Source: Microbacterium yannicii PS01 (GTDB taxonomy: Bacteria; Actinomycetota; Actinomycetes; Actinomycetales; Microbacteriaceae). From it: DNA of 64,000 bases. The notes beneath the pieces were generated by a model. The model searched no databases and was not told the DNA's origin. It saw nothing but the letters and a program-made list of their open reading frames with translations. The translations under genes and the position numbers were made by a program. Of the stretch, positions 17,946 through 25,313 are shown in pieces. The DNA lies in NCBI RefSeq assembly GCF_000304335.1, contig NZ_CAJF01000002.1, positions 62,001 through 126,000 on the forward strand, in the 5' to 3' direction. How positions within the stretch are numbered: the first letter of the stretch is position 1; the number at the start of each line of letters is the position of its first letter.

Positions 17946-18641
17946 TCAGGGATGCTGCAGGAATGCCAGGACCGCGAGCACCCGCCGATGCTCGGTGCCC
18001 GATTCCTCGAGTCCGAGCTTCGCGAAGATCGCGCTGATGTTCTTCTCGACGGCTCCGACTCCGATGAACAGTCGCTCGGCGATGCTCGCATTGCTTCGCC
18101 CTTCCGCCATGAGCGTGAGCACATCCCGCTCCCGCGGCGTGAGGGCCGAGAGCGGATCCGGGCGTGCGGACAGCAGCCCCTGCACGACCAGCGGATCCAG
18201 CACGGTGCCCCGCTCGCGGACGCGCCGCACGGCATCGGTGAACTCGTCCAGCGATGTGACGCGGTCTTTCAGCAGGTAGCCGACGCCCCCCTCGCCGCCC
18301 GCCAGCAGCTCCCGGGCGTAGACGCCCTCGACGTACTGGCTGAGGACGAGGATGCCGACCCCCGGAAGGGCCGCGCGCAGGGTCAGCGCGGCCCGGATGC
18401 CCTCGTCGCGATACGCCGGCGGAAGCCGCACATCGAGGATCGCGACATCGGCCCGCGCATCGCGGACGCGGGCGACGATGTCGTCGGCATCGCCCCAGGC
18501 GCCCGCCGTGACGTAGCCGGCCTCGTCGAAGAGGCGCACGAGCCCCTCTCGGAGCAGGACGGAATCCTCCACGAGCACCACCCGGGCCGGCGCGGCGGAG
18601 TCGTCGATACGCGGCACGTCCTCAGGATAGAGCGCGGTCAT
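17946..18641 (-). CDS. LuxR-family response regulator
   Basis: A 231-residue NarL-type regulator. The receiver domain (about residues 20-140) has the acidic VLVEDS, the phospho-acceptor Asp in ILDVRLPP and the LKDRV lysine. The C-terminal LuxR helix-turn-helix (about 168-225) shows LTPRERDVLTLMAEGRSNASIAERL. The ATG overlaps the histidine kinase stop (ATGA), so the pair is one translationally coupled two-component system. Confidence 0.95.
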   Translation of the reverse strand: MTALYPEDVPRIDDSAAPARVVLVEDSVLLREGLVRLFDEAGYVTAGAWGDADDIVARVRDARADVAILDVRLPPAYRDEGIRAALTLRAALPGVGILVLSQYVEGVYARELLAGGEGGVGYLLKDRVTSLDEFTDAVRRVRERGTVLDPLVVQGLLSARPDPLSALTPRERDVLTLMAEGRSNASIAERLFIGVGAVEKNISAIFAKLGLEESGTEHRRVLAVLAFLQHP

Positions 18642-20053
18642 CGCGCGGCCCCACCCAACGGGATGTGGGCGCCGACCGCCGTGGGGCCGCCCGGAGGGCT
18701 CGAGATCGTCAGCTCGCCGCGGAGGCCGGCGACACGCTGCTCGAGGCCGTCCAGTCCGTGCCCGGACGCCACCACGGCACCGCCCTGCCCGTTGTCGACG
18801 ACCCAGACGTCCAGATGGGTCGCGACCGCTCCCGGCGCGTGGCGGCGCAGCGCCGCCTTGAGCGTCGCCGCTGATGCCTCGGAGTGCTTGGCGGCATTGG
18901 TCAGCAGCTCCGCGACGATGAAGTACACCGTGCGCGCGACCTCCTGACTCACGACGGTGTCGACCTCGGGGTCGATGTCGATGTGCACGCGCAACGACGA
19001 TCCTGCCGCCACCGCGCCCAGCGCAGCCGCAAGCCCTCGGTCCTGCAGCAGCGGCGGAGCCACCCCGCTGGAGAGGGCGCGAAGCTCGTCGAGCGCCGCC
19101 TTGGCGTGGAGTCGCGCGTCCCGAGCCAGCGCGGCGGCGTCCTCGTTCTCTCCCGCATCGGCGCGGCGCTCGAGGGCGGCCAGGTCCATCTGCAGCCGCA
19201 CCAGCCGCTGCTGCGGGCCGTCGTGGATGTCGCGTTCGAGCCGTCGCAGCGCGACGTCCTCGGCGTGGACGGCAGCGCCGCGCGCGGCGGCCTCCGCCCT
19301 GACCTCCGCCGCGAGGTCGTCGGACTGCCAGCGTCCCAGCATCCCCGCCGCGATCGCGTGGTGGATGCGCGCCAGGCCGCCCAGCACCCACGGCATCGTG
19401 ACGGTGAAGAGGATTCCTGCGAGGAGGTAGAGCACGACCTCGACCGACCAGCTGCTCCATCCTCCGAACAGCCACGGGACCGCATCCGCGACGTAGTGGC
19501 CCCATTCGCCGCCCGAGCCGTCGTCCTGCCAGTTGCGCGGCAGGAACAGTCCCCAGAACCAGTAGGTCAAGCCGCCCAGCCCGATGCTCAGCCACGCGAC
19601 GGTGAGGGCGAACGAGACGGTGCTCACGATCGGGTTCACGATCATCCCGTGGAGGAGCGAGAGCCAGTAGTGCGCGTTGCGGATGGGACGGGTGAGAGTC
19701 GTCCAGAATCCGCCCGCTCCCGGCCCGTCCCGGTTCCACTCCGGCTCGGGGATCGTGGGGAGCCCCGTCAGGCGCAGCATGAAGCGGTCGGCCACTCCGA
19801 ACCCCCGTGCGACATAGAGGCTCAGCACGATCAGAGGAAGGCCGATGACCAGGACGAGCAGGCCCACACCCGTCCAGAACAGCGGCGCGAGGAGCGAGAT
19901 CGACACCATCGCGAGCACGAAGACGGCGAGGAGGTACACCGCGCTGCCCGGCGTGCGCTTCCACGCTCTCCCGTACGACCGCCACGCACCCCCGGGCGCG
20001 GCGCGCGGGGCGCCCCCGTCTGCGGGCGGGGACGCGGTGGTCGTGGCGGTCAT
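18638..20053 (-). CDS. Sensor histidine kinase (HisKA_3 type)
   Basis: A 471-residue membrane kinase. The N-terminal sensor region (residues 40-250) has about four hydrophobic segments, including LLAVFVLAMVSISLLAPLFW and VEVVLYLLAGILFTVTMPW, with a W-rich loop. The dimerisation and phosphotransfer box ERDIHDGPQQRLV (about 277-289) is followed by a HATPase domain with the N box ELLTNAAKHS and a Gly box VVASGHGLDGL. AAGGAGC precedes the ATG. It partners the overlapping LuxR-type regulator. The signal is unknown; envelope stress sensors often look like this. Confidence 0.93.
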   Translation of the reverse strand: MTATTTASPPADGGAPRAAPGGAWRSYGRAWKRTPGSAVYLLAVFVLAMVSISLLAPLFWTGVGLLVLVIGLPLIVLSLYVARGFGVADRFMLRLTGLPTIPEPEWNRDGPGAGGFWTTLTRPIRNAHYWLSLLHGMIVNPIVSTVSFALTVAWLSIGLGGLTYWFWGLFLPRNWQDDGSGGEWGHYVADAVPWLFGGWSSWSVEVVLYLLAGILFTVTMPWVLGGLARIHHAIAAGMLGRWQSDDLAAEVRAEAAARGAAVHAEDVALRRLERDIHDGPQQRLVRLQMDLAALERRADAGENEDAAALARDARLHAKAALDELRALSSGVAPPLLQDRGLAAALGAVAAGSSLRVHIDIDPEVDTVVSQEVARTVYFIVAELLTNAAKHSEASAATLKAALRRHAPGAVATHLDVWVVDNGQGGAVVASGHGLDGLEQRVAGLRGELTISSPPGGPTAVGAHIPLGGAAR

Positions 20054-20161
20054 GGCTGCTCCTTCGGAATGCTACGGGTCCAGCCTGGCCGCCGCGCCCG
20101 GCCTGCGGCATCCGACCGCCACCCGAGTCGAGCGGGGGCAGACCCCCGTACCGGCGTTCGC

Positions 20162-21667
20162 TCAGCCGAGGTGCGTCAGGCGTCCGCCGAGCACGGTCGC
20201 CGCCACGGCCATGGACCGGAGTCCGCCCTCGTCCGCCGTGAGCGGGTCGCGTTCGCAGATCGCGAGATCGGCCACATCTCCCGGTTCGATGCGCGCCGGC
20301 GCGGTGGAGCCGTTTCGAGTCGACGCCGCGAGCGCGGTCGCCGCATCGATGCTCTGGTGGCCCTGCCACGGTTCCCGGCCGTCGCGCGTCCGGAAGACCG
20401 CGGCTGCGATCGCGCGCCAGGGGTCCAGCGGCGACACCGGCGCGTCCGAGCCGAAGAGCAGCGTCGCGCCCGAGTCGGCCAGAGCACGGAGGGGGTAGGG
20501 CTGTGCGGTCTGGTCGGCCCACAGCGCATCCGTCATGTCGCGGTCGTCGAGCGCGTGCTCGGGTTGCACGCTGGCACCGATGCCGAGTCGCGCGAAGCGC
20601 GGGATGTCGGCGTGCGCGACGAGCTGGGCGTGCTCGACGGTGCCCCACGCCCCCGTCACCGAGAACGCGTCGAGTGCATGCGTGTTGGCGACGTCGCCGA
20701 TGGCGTGGATGGCGGACGAGATCCCCGCCGCCGTCGCGCGCGTCATCAGCTCGACGAGCGTGGGCGTGTCCACCGTGATCACGCCGTGGTCGTCCGCACC
20801 GCCCGGATACGCGTGCGAGCACGCCGCTGTACGCGTGCCCAGGGAGCCGTCGGTGATGACCTTCAGCGGGCCGACGCGCACGAGATCGGATGCCGCGCCA
20901 CGTGCTGCATCGCCGGTCTGCAGTCCCTCGGCGATCGCCCGATCGAGGAACTCCGGGTAGATGCCGAACGAGACGCGCAGGGCGTCGAACCCGGCGCTGA
21001 GGCGGCGAGCCCAGGCCTCCTCGTTCCATGCCATGTCGAGGTCGACGATGCCGACGACGCCCCGTGCCGCCGCCTCCTGCGCCATGTGGGCGACCAGCGG
21101 GTCGGCCACCTCCGGGGCGACGTCGTTGAGCCTGCGCGAGATCTCGAACGCGGGCTCCTCGCGCAGCAGACCGACGCCGTCGGGCGCGAAGCCCTCGCGC
21201 CGCAGCGCCGCCGAGTTCAGCCACACACTGTGCACGTCGGCGTTGATGAGGTACGTCGGGATCTCTCCGGTGGCCGCGTCGATCAGCGGGAGACTCGGCC
21301 GATCGGCCCACAGCGCGTCGCGGAACCCGGTCCCCACGCGGCGTCCGTCCGGCAGGACGGGAGCGGCCGCCATGAGCGACGCGGCGTGCGCGGCGGAGGT
21401 CGCGTGGCCGAGCGGGGCGCGCTGCGCCACGAGCGCCCATTGCACGACATGCACGTGGTGATCCCACAGCCCGGGGATCACGAAGCCGCCGGCCGCGTCG
21501 AGGACGGCACCTCGCCGCGCAAGGCCACCGGCCGGCGCGATGTCGACGACCAGGCCATCCGCCAGGTGAACATCGACGATGTCCGAGCCGAACGGATCGG
21601 TGCGATCGGATCCTGTCAGCCGCGCGTTGGCAATGACATCGGGAGTGTCGCCTCGGCCGAGCGTCAC
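20162..21667 (-). CDS. Amidohydrolase 3 family (YtcJ-like) hydrolase
   Basis: A 501-residue metal-dependent amidohydrolase. The small N-terminal beta domain leads to the HxH metal site HHVHVVQW (about residue 61). Further ligands come from HAIGDVAN and the late Asp in LFGSDAPVSPLDPW (about 410). The C-terminal part closes the beta sandwich. The GTG at 21667 overlaps the upstream PaiB-like stop (GTGA), so translation is coupled. The longer frame beginning near 22237 is the antisense shadow of that gene. Substrate not known. Confidence 0.88.
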   Translation of the reverse strand: MTLGRGDTPDVIANARLTGSDRTDPFGSDIVDVHLADGLVVDIAPAGGLARRGAVLDAAGGFVIPGLWDHHVHVVQWALVAQRAPLGHATSAAHAASLMAAAPVLPDGRRVGTGFRDALWADRPSLPLIDAATGEIPTYLINADVHSVWLNSAALRREGFAPDGVGLLREEPAFEISRRLNDVAPEVADPLVAHMAQEAAARGVVGIVDLDMAWNEEAWARRLSAGFDALRVSFGIYPEFLDRAIAEGLQTGDAARGAASDLVRVGPLKVITDGSLGTRTAACSHAYPGGADDHGVITVDTPTLVELMTRATAAGISSAIHAIGDVANTHALDAFSVTGAWGTVEHAQLVAHADIPRFARLGIGASVQPEHALDDRDMTDALWADQTAQPYPLRALADSGATLLFGSDAPVSPLDPWRAIAAAVFRTRDGREPWQGHQSIDAATALAASTRNGSTAPARIEPGDVADLAICERDPLTADEGGLRSMAVAATVLGGRLTHLG

Positions 21668-22305
21668 CGTGCGCCCTTCCTCACGTCCAGGTCTCGGCGC
21701 ATCTCGCCGGGCAGCCGCGGGTCGGCGTACGGTCCTGCACCGGCTTCGAGTTCGGCGATGATCGTCTCGACCACCTCGTCGGGGCGGTTCTGACTCAGCT
21801 TGCGCTTCGCGACCACGCGGGTCGGAGTGAGCCGGAATCCGACGGTCCCCTTCTCCAGACGGCGCACGAAGTCGGGATCGTTCGGACGCTCCCACAGCAG
21901 GCGGGGCTGCGGCATCCCGCCCTCGAATCTGGCGACCAGCCTGTCGAGCACTTCCAGGTTCTCCTCCGGAGAGAGGACCTCGGGGATGCCGGAGAGGTGG
22001 GCCGAGACGAAGTTCCACGTGGGCACGCTCGGCGCGTCGCCGTACCAGCCCGGAGAGATGTACCCGTGCGGTCCCTGCACCACGACCAGCAGCTCCCGCT
22101 CGCCGAGCCCGTGGATGAGATCGTCCGGCTTGCCGACGTGCCCGACCACGGTGAGGTCGTCGCGACCTTCGTCGAGGAGCACCGCGTAGTGCGAGGCCAC
22201 CAGGCCGTCCGCTGTGGAGCTCACCAGCGTCATCCACGGATTGAGGTCGATGAGCCGGCGCAGCTCGGCGACGTCGGTCATCGCGAAGCTCGGGTTCTGT
22301 CGCAT
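21664..22305 (-). CDS. PaiB-like FMN-binding protein
   Basis: A 213-residue split-barrel flavin-binding protein annotated in the family as an FMN-binding negative transcriptional regulator. Typical segments are LIDLNPWMTLVSST, ASHYAVLLDE, GHVGKPDDLI and YISPGWY, then PTWNFVSAHLSG (about residues 95-106). The ATG at 22305 is supported by a TAGGCT -10 box six bases upstream, against the internal ATG at residue 9. It is the first gene of a pair with the amidohydrolase, which suggests linked roles in amine or amide metabolism. Confidence 0.88.
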   Translation of the reverse strand: MRQNPSFAMTDVAELRRLIDLNPWMTLVSSTADGLVASHYAVLLDEGRDDLTVVGHVGKPDDLIHGLGERELLVVVQGPHGYISPGWYGDAPSVPTWNFVSAHLSGIPEVLSPEENLEVLDRLVARFEGGMPQPRLLWERPNDPDFVRRLEKGTVGFRLTPTRVVAKRKLSQNRPDEVVETIIAELEAGAGPYADPRLPGEMRRDLDVRKGAR

Positions 22306-22311
22306 GGGTTC

Positions 22312-22317
22312 AGCCTA
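22312..22317 (-). promoter_or_regulatory. -10 box of the PaiB-like gene
   Basis: TAGGCT on the minus strand ends six bases (GAACCC) before the ATG at 22305. Likely leaderless. Confidence 0.55.
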
Positions 22318-22331
22318 TTGATCGCGGCGCG

Positions 22332-23330
22332 TCACGCCTGGCATCGAGGGCACCAGTAGAGCTTGCGGGCGGCCGCCTCCTCCACCACGATCGTCGTGCC
22401 GCACACTCGGCACGGCAGACCGGCGCGGTGGTACACCCAGTGACGGTCGTCGCGGCTGGCCATGGCCTTGCGATAGGCCTCAGGGTCGAGGTCGTCCATC
22501 GTCATCATCTGGCCTGTCTCGACACCCACGGCCAGCAGACGCACCCAATCGCGCCACAGCCCTCGCACCACCTCATCGGGCACGTCGCGTCCCGGCGTGT
22601 GCGGGTTCTGCTGTGCGCGGAACAGCAGCTCGGCGCGGTAGACGTTCCCGATGCCGCTCACCACGCTCTGGTCCATCAGCAGCAGCCCGATCGCGGTGGG
22701 CTTGCGGCGCACGACCGCCGCGAACCGCTCCTCCCCCTCGGCGAGGTCGTCGACGAGGGGATCCGGTCCGAGCTTCGCGATCGTGGCCGCGACCTCATCG
22801 GGAGTCTGCAGCTCGCAGGCGGTGGGACCGCGGAGATCGGCGCAGGTGCTGGTCGTGAGCAGTCGCAGACGCACCTGCCCCACGATCGGTGGCGGCCAGA
22901 CATCGCCCTCGTCGGCGAGGCCGGTCGTCTGCTCCGACATGCGCACGTGGACACGGGCCCGTCGGGGTGCGCCGATCGACGACAGCGAGTTCTCCCCGGC
23001 GTCGTCGAGGATCGGCTGTTCGAGCTCGGTGCCGCGCTGGTTGGTCTGACCCATGCGGCCGTTCGACGATGCGATCGTGGGATCGACGAGGATCTCGCCG
23101 GCGAAGTCCCACGCACCGTACATGCCCAGGTGCACCCGCAGCCAGAGATCCTCGTCGAACTCGAGGAACATCTGCTTCCCGACCGCCCGCACCGCCGTCG
23201 CCGATCGACCGTCGATGATCGACGCCCCCTCGGCGAATCTCCGCTGCGGGCTCGATGCCCCCACCGTGCGGCCGACGATGTTCCGGTCGAACTGGCGGGC
23301 GATGCGGTGGACGGAATGACCCTCCGGCAT
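22332..23330 (-). CDS. nei: Fpg/Nei family DNA glycosylase (endonuclease VIII-like)
   Basis: A 332-residue base-excision repair glycosylase/AP lyase. The processed N terminus PEGHSVHRIA supplies the catalytic Pro and Glu; MPEGH is typical of actinobacterial Nei rather than Fpg (MPELPE). The helix-two-turn-helix region includes DQSVVSGIGNVYRAELLF (about residues 210-227). The zinc finger at the C terminus is CRVC...CPRCQ (about 305-331). It is longer than usual because of an insertion around residues 95-135 (SSNGRMGQTNQRG and following). It starts six bases after the rpiB stop. Confidence 0.93.
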   Translation of the reverse strand: MPEGHSVHRIARQFDRNIVGRTVGASSPQRRFAEGASIIDGRSATAVRAVGKQMFLEFDEDLWLRVHLGMYGAWDFAGEILVDPTIASSNGRMGQTNQRGTELEQPILDDAGENSLSSIGAPRRARVHVRMSEQTTGLADEGDVWPPPIVGQVRLRLLTTSTCADLRGPTACELQTPDEVAATIAKLGPDPLVDDLAEGEERFAAVVRRKPTAIGLLLMDQSVVSGIGNVYRAELLFRAQQNPHTPGRDVPDEVVRGLWRDWVRLLAVGVETGQMMTMDDLDPEAYRKAMASRDDRHWVYHRAGLPCRVCGTTIVVEEAAARKLYWCPRCQA

Positions 23331-23336
23331 CGTGCG

Positions 23337-23882
23337 TCAGCCGGCCTCGGGATCGAAGGAGCTGTCGTCGGCGTCGAGCACGTCCGGCTGCCCGGCGGCG
23401 CCCCGCGGGTCGGCCTGCAGCGTGCCATCCTGCTCGTACGCAGCCAGCTGCGCGATACGCCGCGCGTGCCGCTCCTCTCCGGAGAACGGCGTCTCGATGA
23501 AGCGGTCGATGAAGGAGGCGGCCTCGTCGAAGGTGTGCTGCCTCGCGCCGATGGCGATGACGTTGGCGTCGTTGTGCTCGCGGGCCAGCTCGGCCGTCGC
23601 GATGCTCCACACCAGCGCGGCGCGGACCCCGAGCACCTTGTTCGCGGCGATCTGCTCGCCGTTGCCCGAGCCGCCGAAGACGACGCCGAGCGTCTCGATG
23701 CCGTCGGCCTGGTCCCGCGCCACAGCCTGCGCCGCGCGGATGCAGAACGCGGGGTAGTCGTCGAGCGGGTCGTAGTCGAGCGGACCGTGGTCGATCACGT
23801 CGTGTCCGGCGGCTGCGAGATGGTGCTGCAGCTGCGTCGAGAACTCGAGGCCGGCGTGATCGGTCGCGATATGGATGCGCAT
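23337..23882 (-). CDS. rpiB: Ribose-5-phosphate isomerase B
   Basis: A 181-residue RpiB/LacAB fold enzyme that interconverts ribose-5-phosphate and ribulose-5-phosphate in the pentose phosphate pathway. The N terminus MRIHIATDHAG and the anion-hole loop GGSGNGEQIAANK (about residues 70-82) are diagnostic. The catalytic Cys of E. coli RpiB is replaced by Ser, and a Glu follows, the arrangement known from Mycobacterium tuberculosis RpiB. The C-terminal 30 residues are a low-complexity tail. The start has a TAGGAT -10 box seven bases upstream. Confidence 0.94.
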   Translation of the reverse strand: MRIHIATDHAGLEFSTQLQHHLAAAGHDVIDHGPLDYDPLDDYPAFCIRAAQAVARDQADGIETLGVVFGGSGNGEQIAANKVLGVRAALVWSIATAELAREHNDANVIAIGARQHTFDEAASFIDRFIETPFSGEERHARRIAQLAAYEQDGTLQADPRGAAGQPDVLDADDSSFDPEAG

Positions 23883-23889
23883 GGGGCCA

Positions 23890-23895
23890 ATCCTA
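23890..23895 (-). promoter_or_regulatory. -10 box of rpiB
   Basis: TAGGAT on the minus strand ends seven bases before the ATG at 23882. Likely drives rpiB and nei. Confidence 0.5.
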
Positions 23896-23912
23896 GAGAG
23901 CGACGAGAGTGG

Positions 23913-25142
23913 TCAGGGCGCTACACCGGCGGCGGCGGGCTTGAAGCCTGCACGCACGTTCTCGCAGCATGCGGGGCGGCAGACGTCGAACCAGGGACCG
24001 AGCTCGGTGGCGTGCGGGCGCTGCTCGGCAGGCGTGCCGTTGAGGCGCTCCTCGACCAGGTCGACGAGCCCTGCCACGAACGCGGGATCGACCCCCGGGG
24101 TCGGCGTGCGCACCGCACGGATCCCCGCCTCGGCGGCGGCCTCCATGGCTTCGGTGTCGAGATCCCAGAGCACCTCCATGTGGTCGCTCATGAAACCGAG
24201 CGGCACGATGGCGACGGCCTCGATACCCGTGGACGGCAGACCGGCGATCACGTCGTTCACGTCGGGCTCGAGCCACGGCTGCGTGGGAGGCCCCGACCGC
24301 GACTGGTAGACCAGGTCCCAGCCGATCTGCTCGGCGCCGGGCACGTCGGCCGCGACGGCCGCCATCACCACGCCGGCGACCGCGCGGTGCTGGGCGGCGT
24401 ATGCCCCTTCCTCGCCGAACTCCCGATGCCTCTCGTCGCCCGCGCGCGGCCCGGAGCGCTCGGCGTCGGCGGTGGGGATGCTGTGGGTCGAGAACAGCAC
24501 CCGCACCGCTCCAGGCGCGACTCCCTCGGCGATGAAGCCGGCGACCGCATCCCGGACGCCGTCGATGAAGGGCTGCACGAATCCCGGGTGATCGAAGAAC
24601 TGGCGGACCTTGTCGATCGTGACGGTTCCGGCCAGCTCCGTCTCGATGAGGACGCGGGCGAAGTCCTCGCGATACTGGCGGCAGCTCGAGAACGATGAGT
24701 AGGCGCTGGTCGCAAGACCCAGGAGGTTCACGTCGCCGGCGGCCGCCGCATCCGTCACCGCCTCCTCCAGGTAGGGAGCCCAGTTGCGGTTGCCCCAGTA
24801 CACCGGCAGATCGATGCCACGGCGGGCCAGCTCGGCTTCGAGCGCCGCCTTGAGTGCTCGGTTCTGGGCGTTGATCGGGCTCACTCCGCCGAAGTGGCGG
24901 TAGTGGTGCGCGACCTCCTCGAGGCGCTCATCGGGGATGCCGCGCCCTCGCGTGACGTTTCGCAGGAACGGGATGACGTCGTCCTGGCCCTCCGGACCGC
25001 CGAATCCCGCGAGCAGGATCGCGTCGTACGCGACCGCCTTCTCGACGTGCGCCCCTCCGGACGCCGCCGCCGGTGATGCGAAGGGCACCACGTCGTTCGA
25101 GCCGGTGTCGGTGGTGGTCCTGCCGTTCGCGTGGGAAGTCAC
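23913..25142 (-). CDS. hemH: Ferrochelatase (coproporphyrin type)
   Basis: A 409-residue enzyme that inserts ferrous iron into the porphyrin ring; in Gram-positive bacteria the substrate is coproporphyrin III (CpfC). After a 37-residue low-complexity leader the domain starts at YDAILLAGFGGPEG. The metal-site His lies in FSTHSIPTADAE and the acidic partner in the later part. Cys in SSFSSCRQYRED and the C-terminal cluster CRPACC fit the [2Fe-2S] ligands of actinobacterial ferrochelatases. The GTG at 25142 has GAGGATGG upstream. The giant frame around it is an antisense shadow of pepN. Confidence 0.93.
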   Translation of the reverse strand: MTSHANGRTTTDTGSNDVVPFASPAAASGGAHVEKAVAYDAILLAGFGGPEGQDDVIPFLRNVTRGRGIPDERLEEVAHHYRHFGGVSPINAQNRALKAALEAELARRGIDLPVYWGNRNWAPYLEEAVTDAAAAGDVNLLGLATSAYSSFSSCRQYREDFARVLIETELAGTVTIDKVRQFFDHPGFVQPFIDGVRDAVAGFIAEGVAPGAVRVLFSTHSIPTADAERSGPRAGDERHREFGEEGAYAAQHRAVAGVVMAAVAADVPGAEQIGWDLVYQSRSGPPTQPWLEPDVNDVIAGLPSTGIEAVAIVPLGFMSDHMEVLWDLDTEAMEAAAEAGIRAVRTPTPGVDPAFVAGLVDLVEERLNGTPAEQRPHATELGPWFDVCRPACCENVRAGFKPAAAGVAP

Positions 25143-25313
25143 CGATCCATCCTCGCACCGCCATGGCGCAGCCGGCGCGTCGAACGGTTCCTGCTCATGC
25201 ACAGGTCCGACGTCCGCGGCGCGCACTCGCGTAGGCTGGGACGGTTGTCGCCGGTGCCAGCAGCGCCGGTGACGGCCGCATTCGTCAGCCCTCACCAATG
25301 GGAGCAGAATCAC

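Noticed and set aside
17946..21467. 1173-codon open frame on the minus strand across several genes
   Set aside because: Only the last part (response regulator) is real. The rest is in the wrong frame over the histidine kinase and amidohydrolase and reads as Arg/Ala/Gly-rich translation typical of high-GC shadows.
18884..21793. 969-codon plus-strand frame
   Set aside because: Antisense to the histidine kinase and amidohydrolase; Arg/Asp/Val-rich composition with no motif.
22428..24698. 756-codon plus-strand frame
   Set aside because: Antisense to nei, rpiB and ferrochelatase, all with clear motifs on the minus strand.
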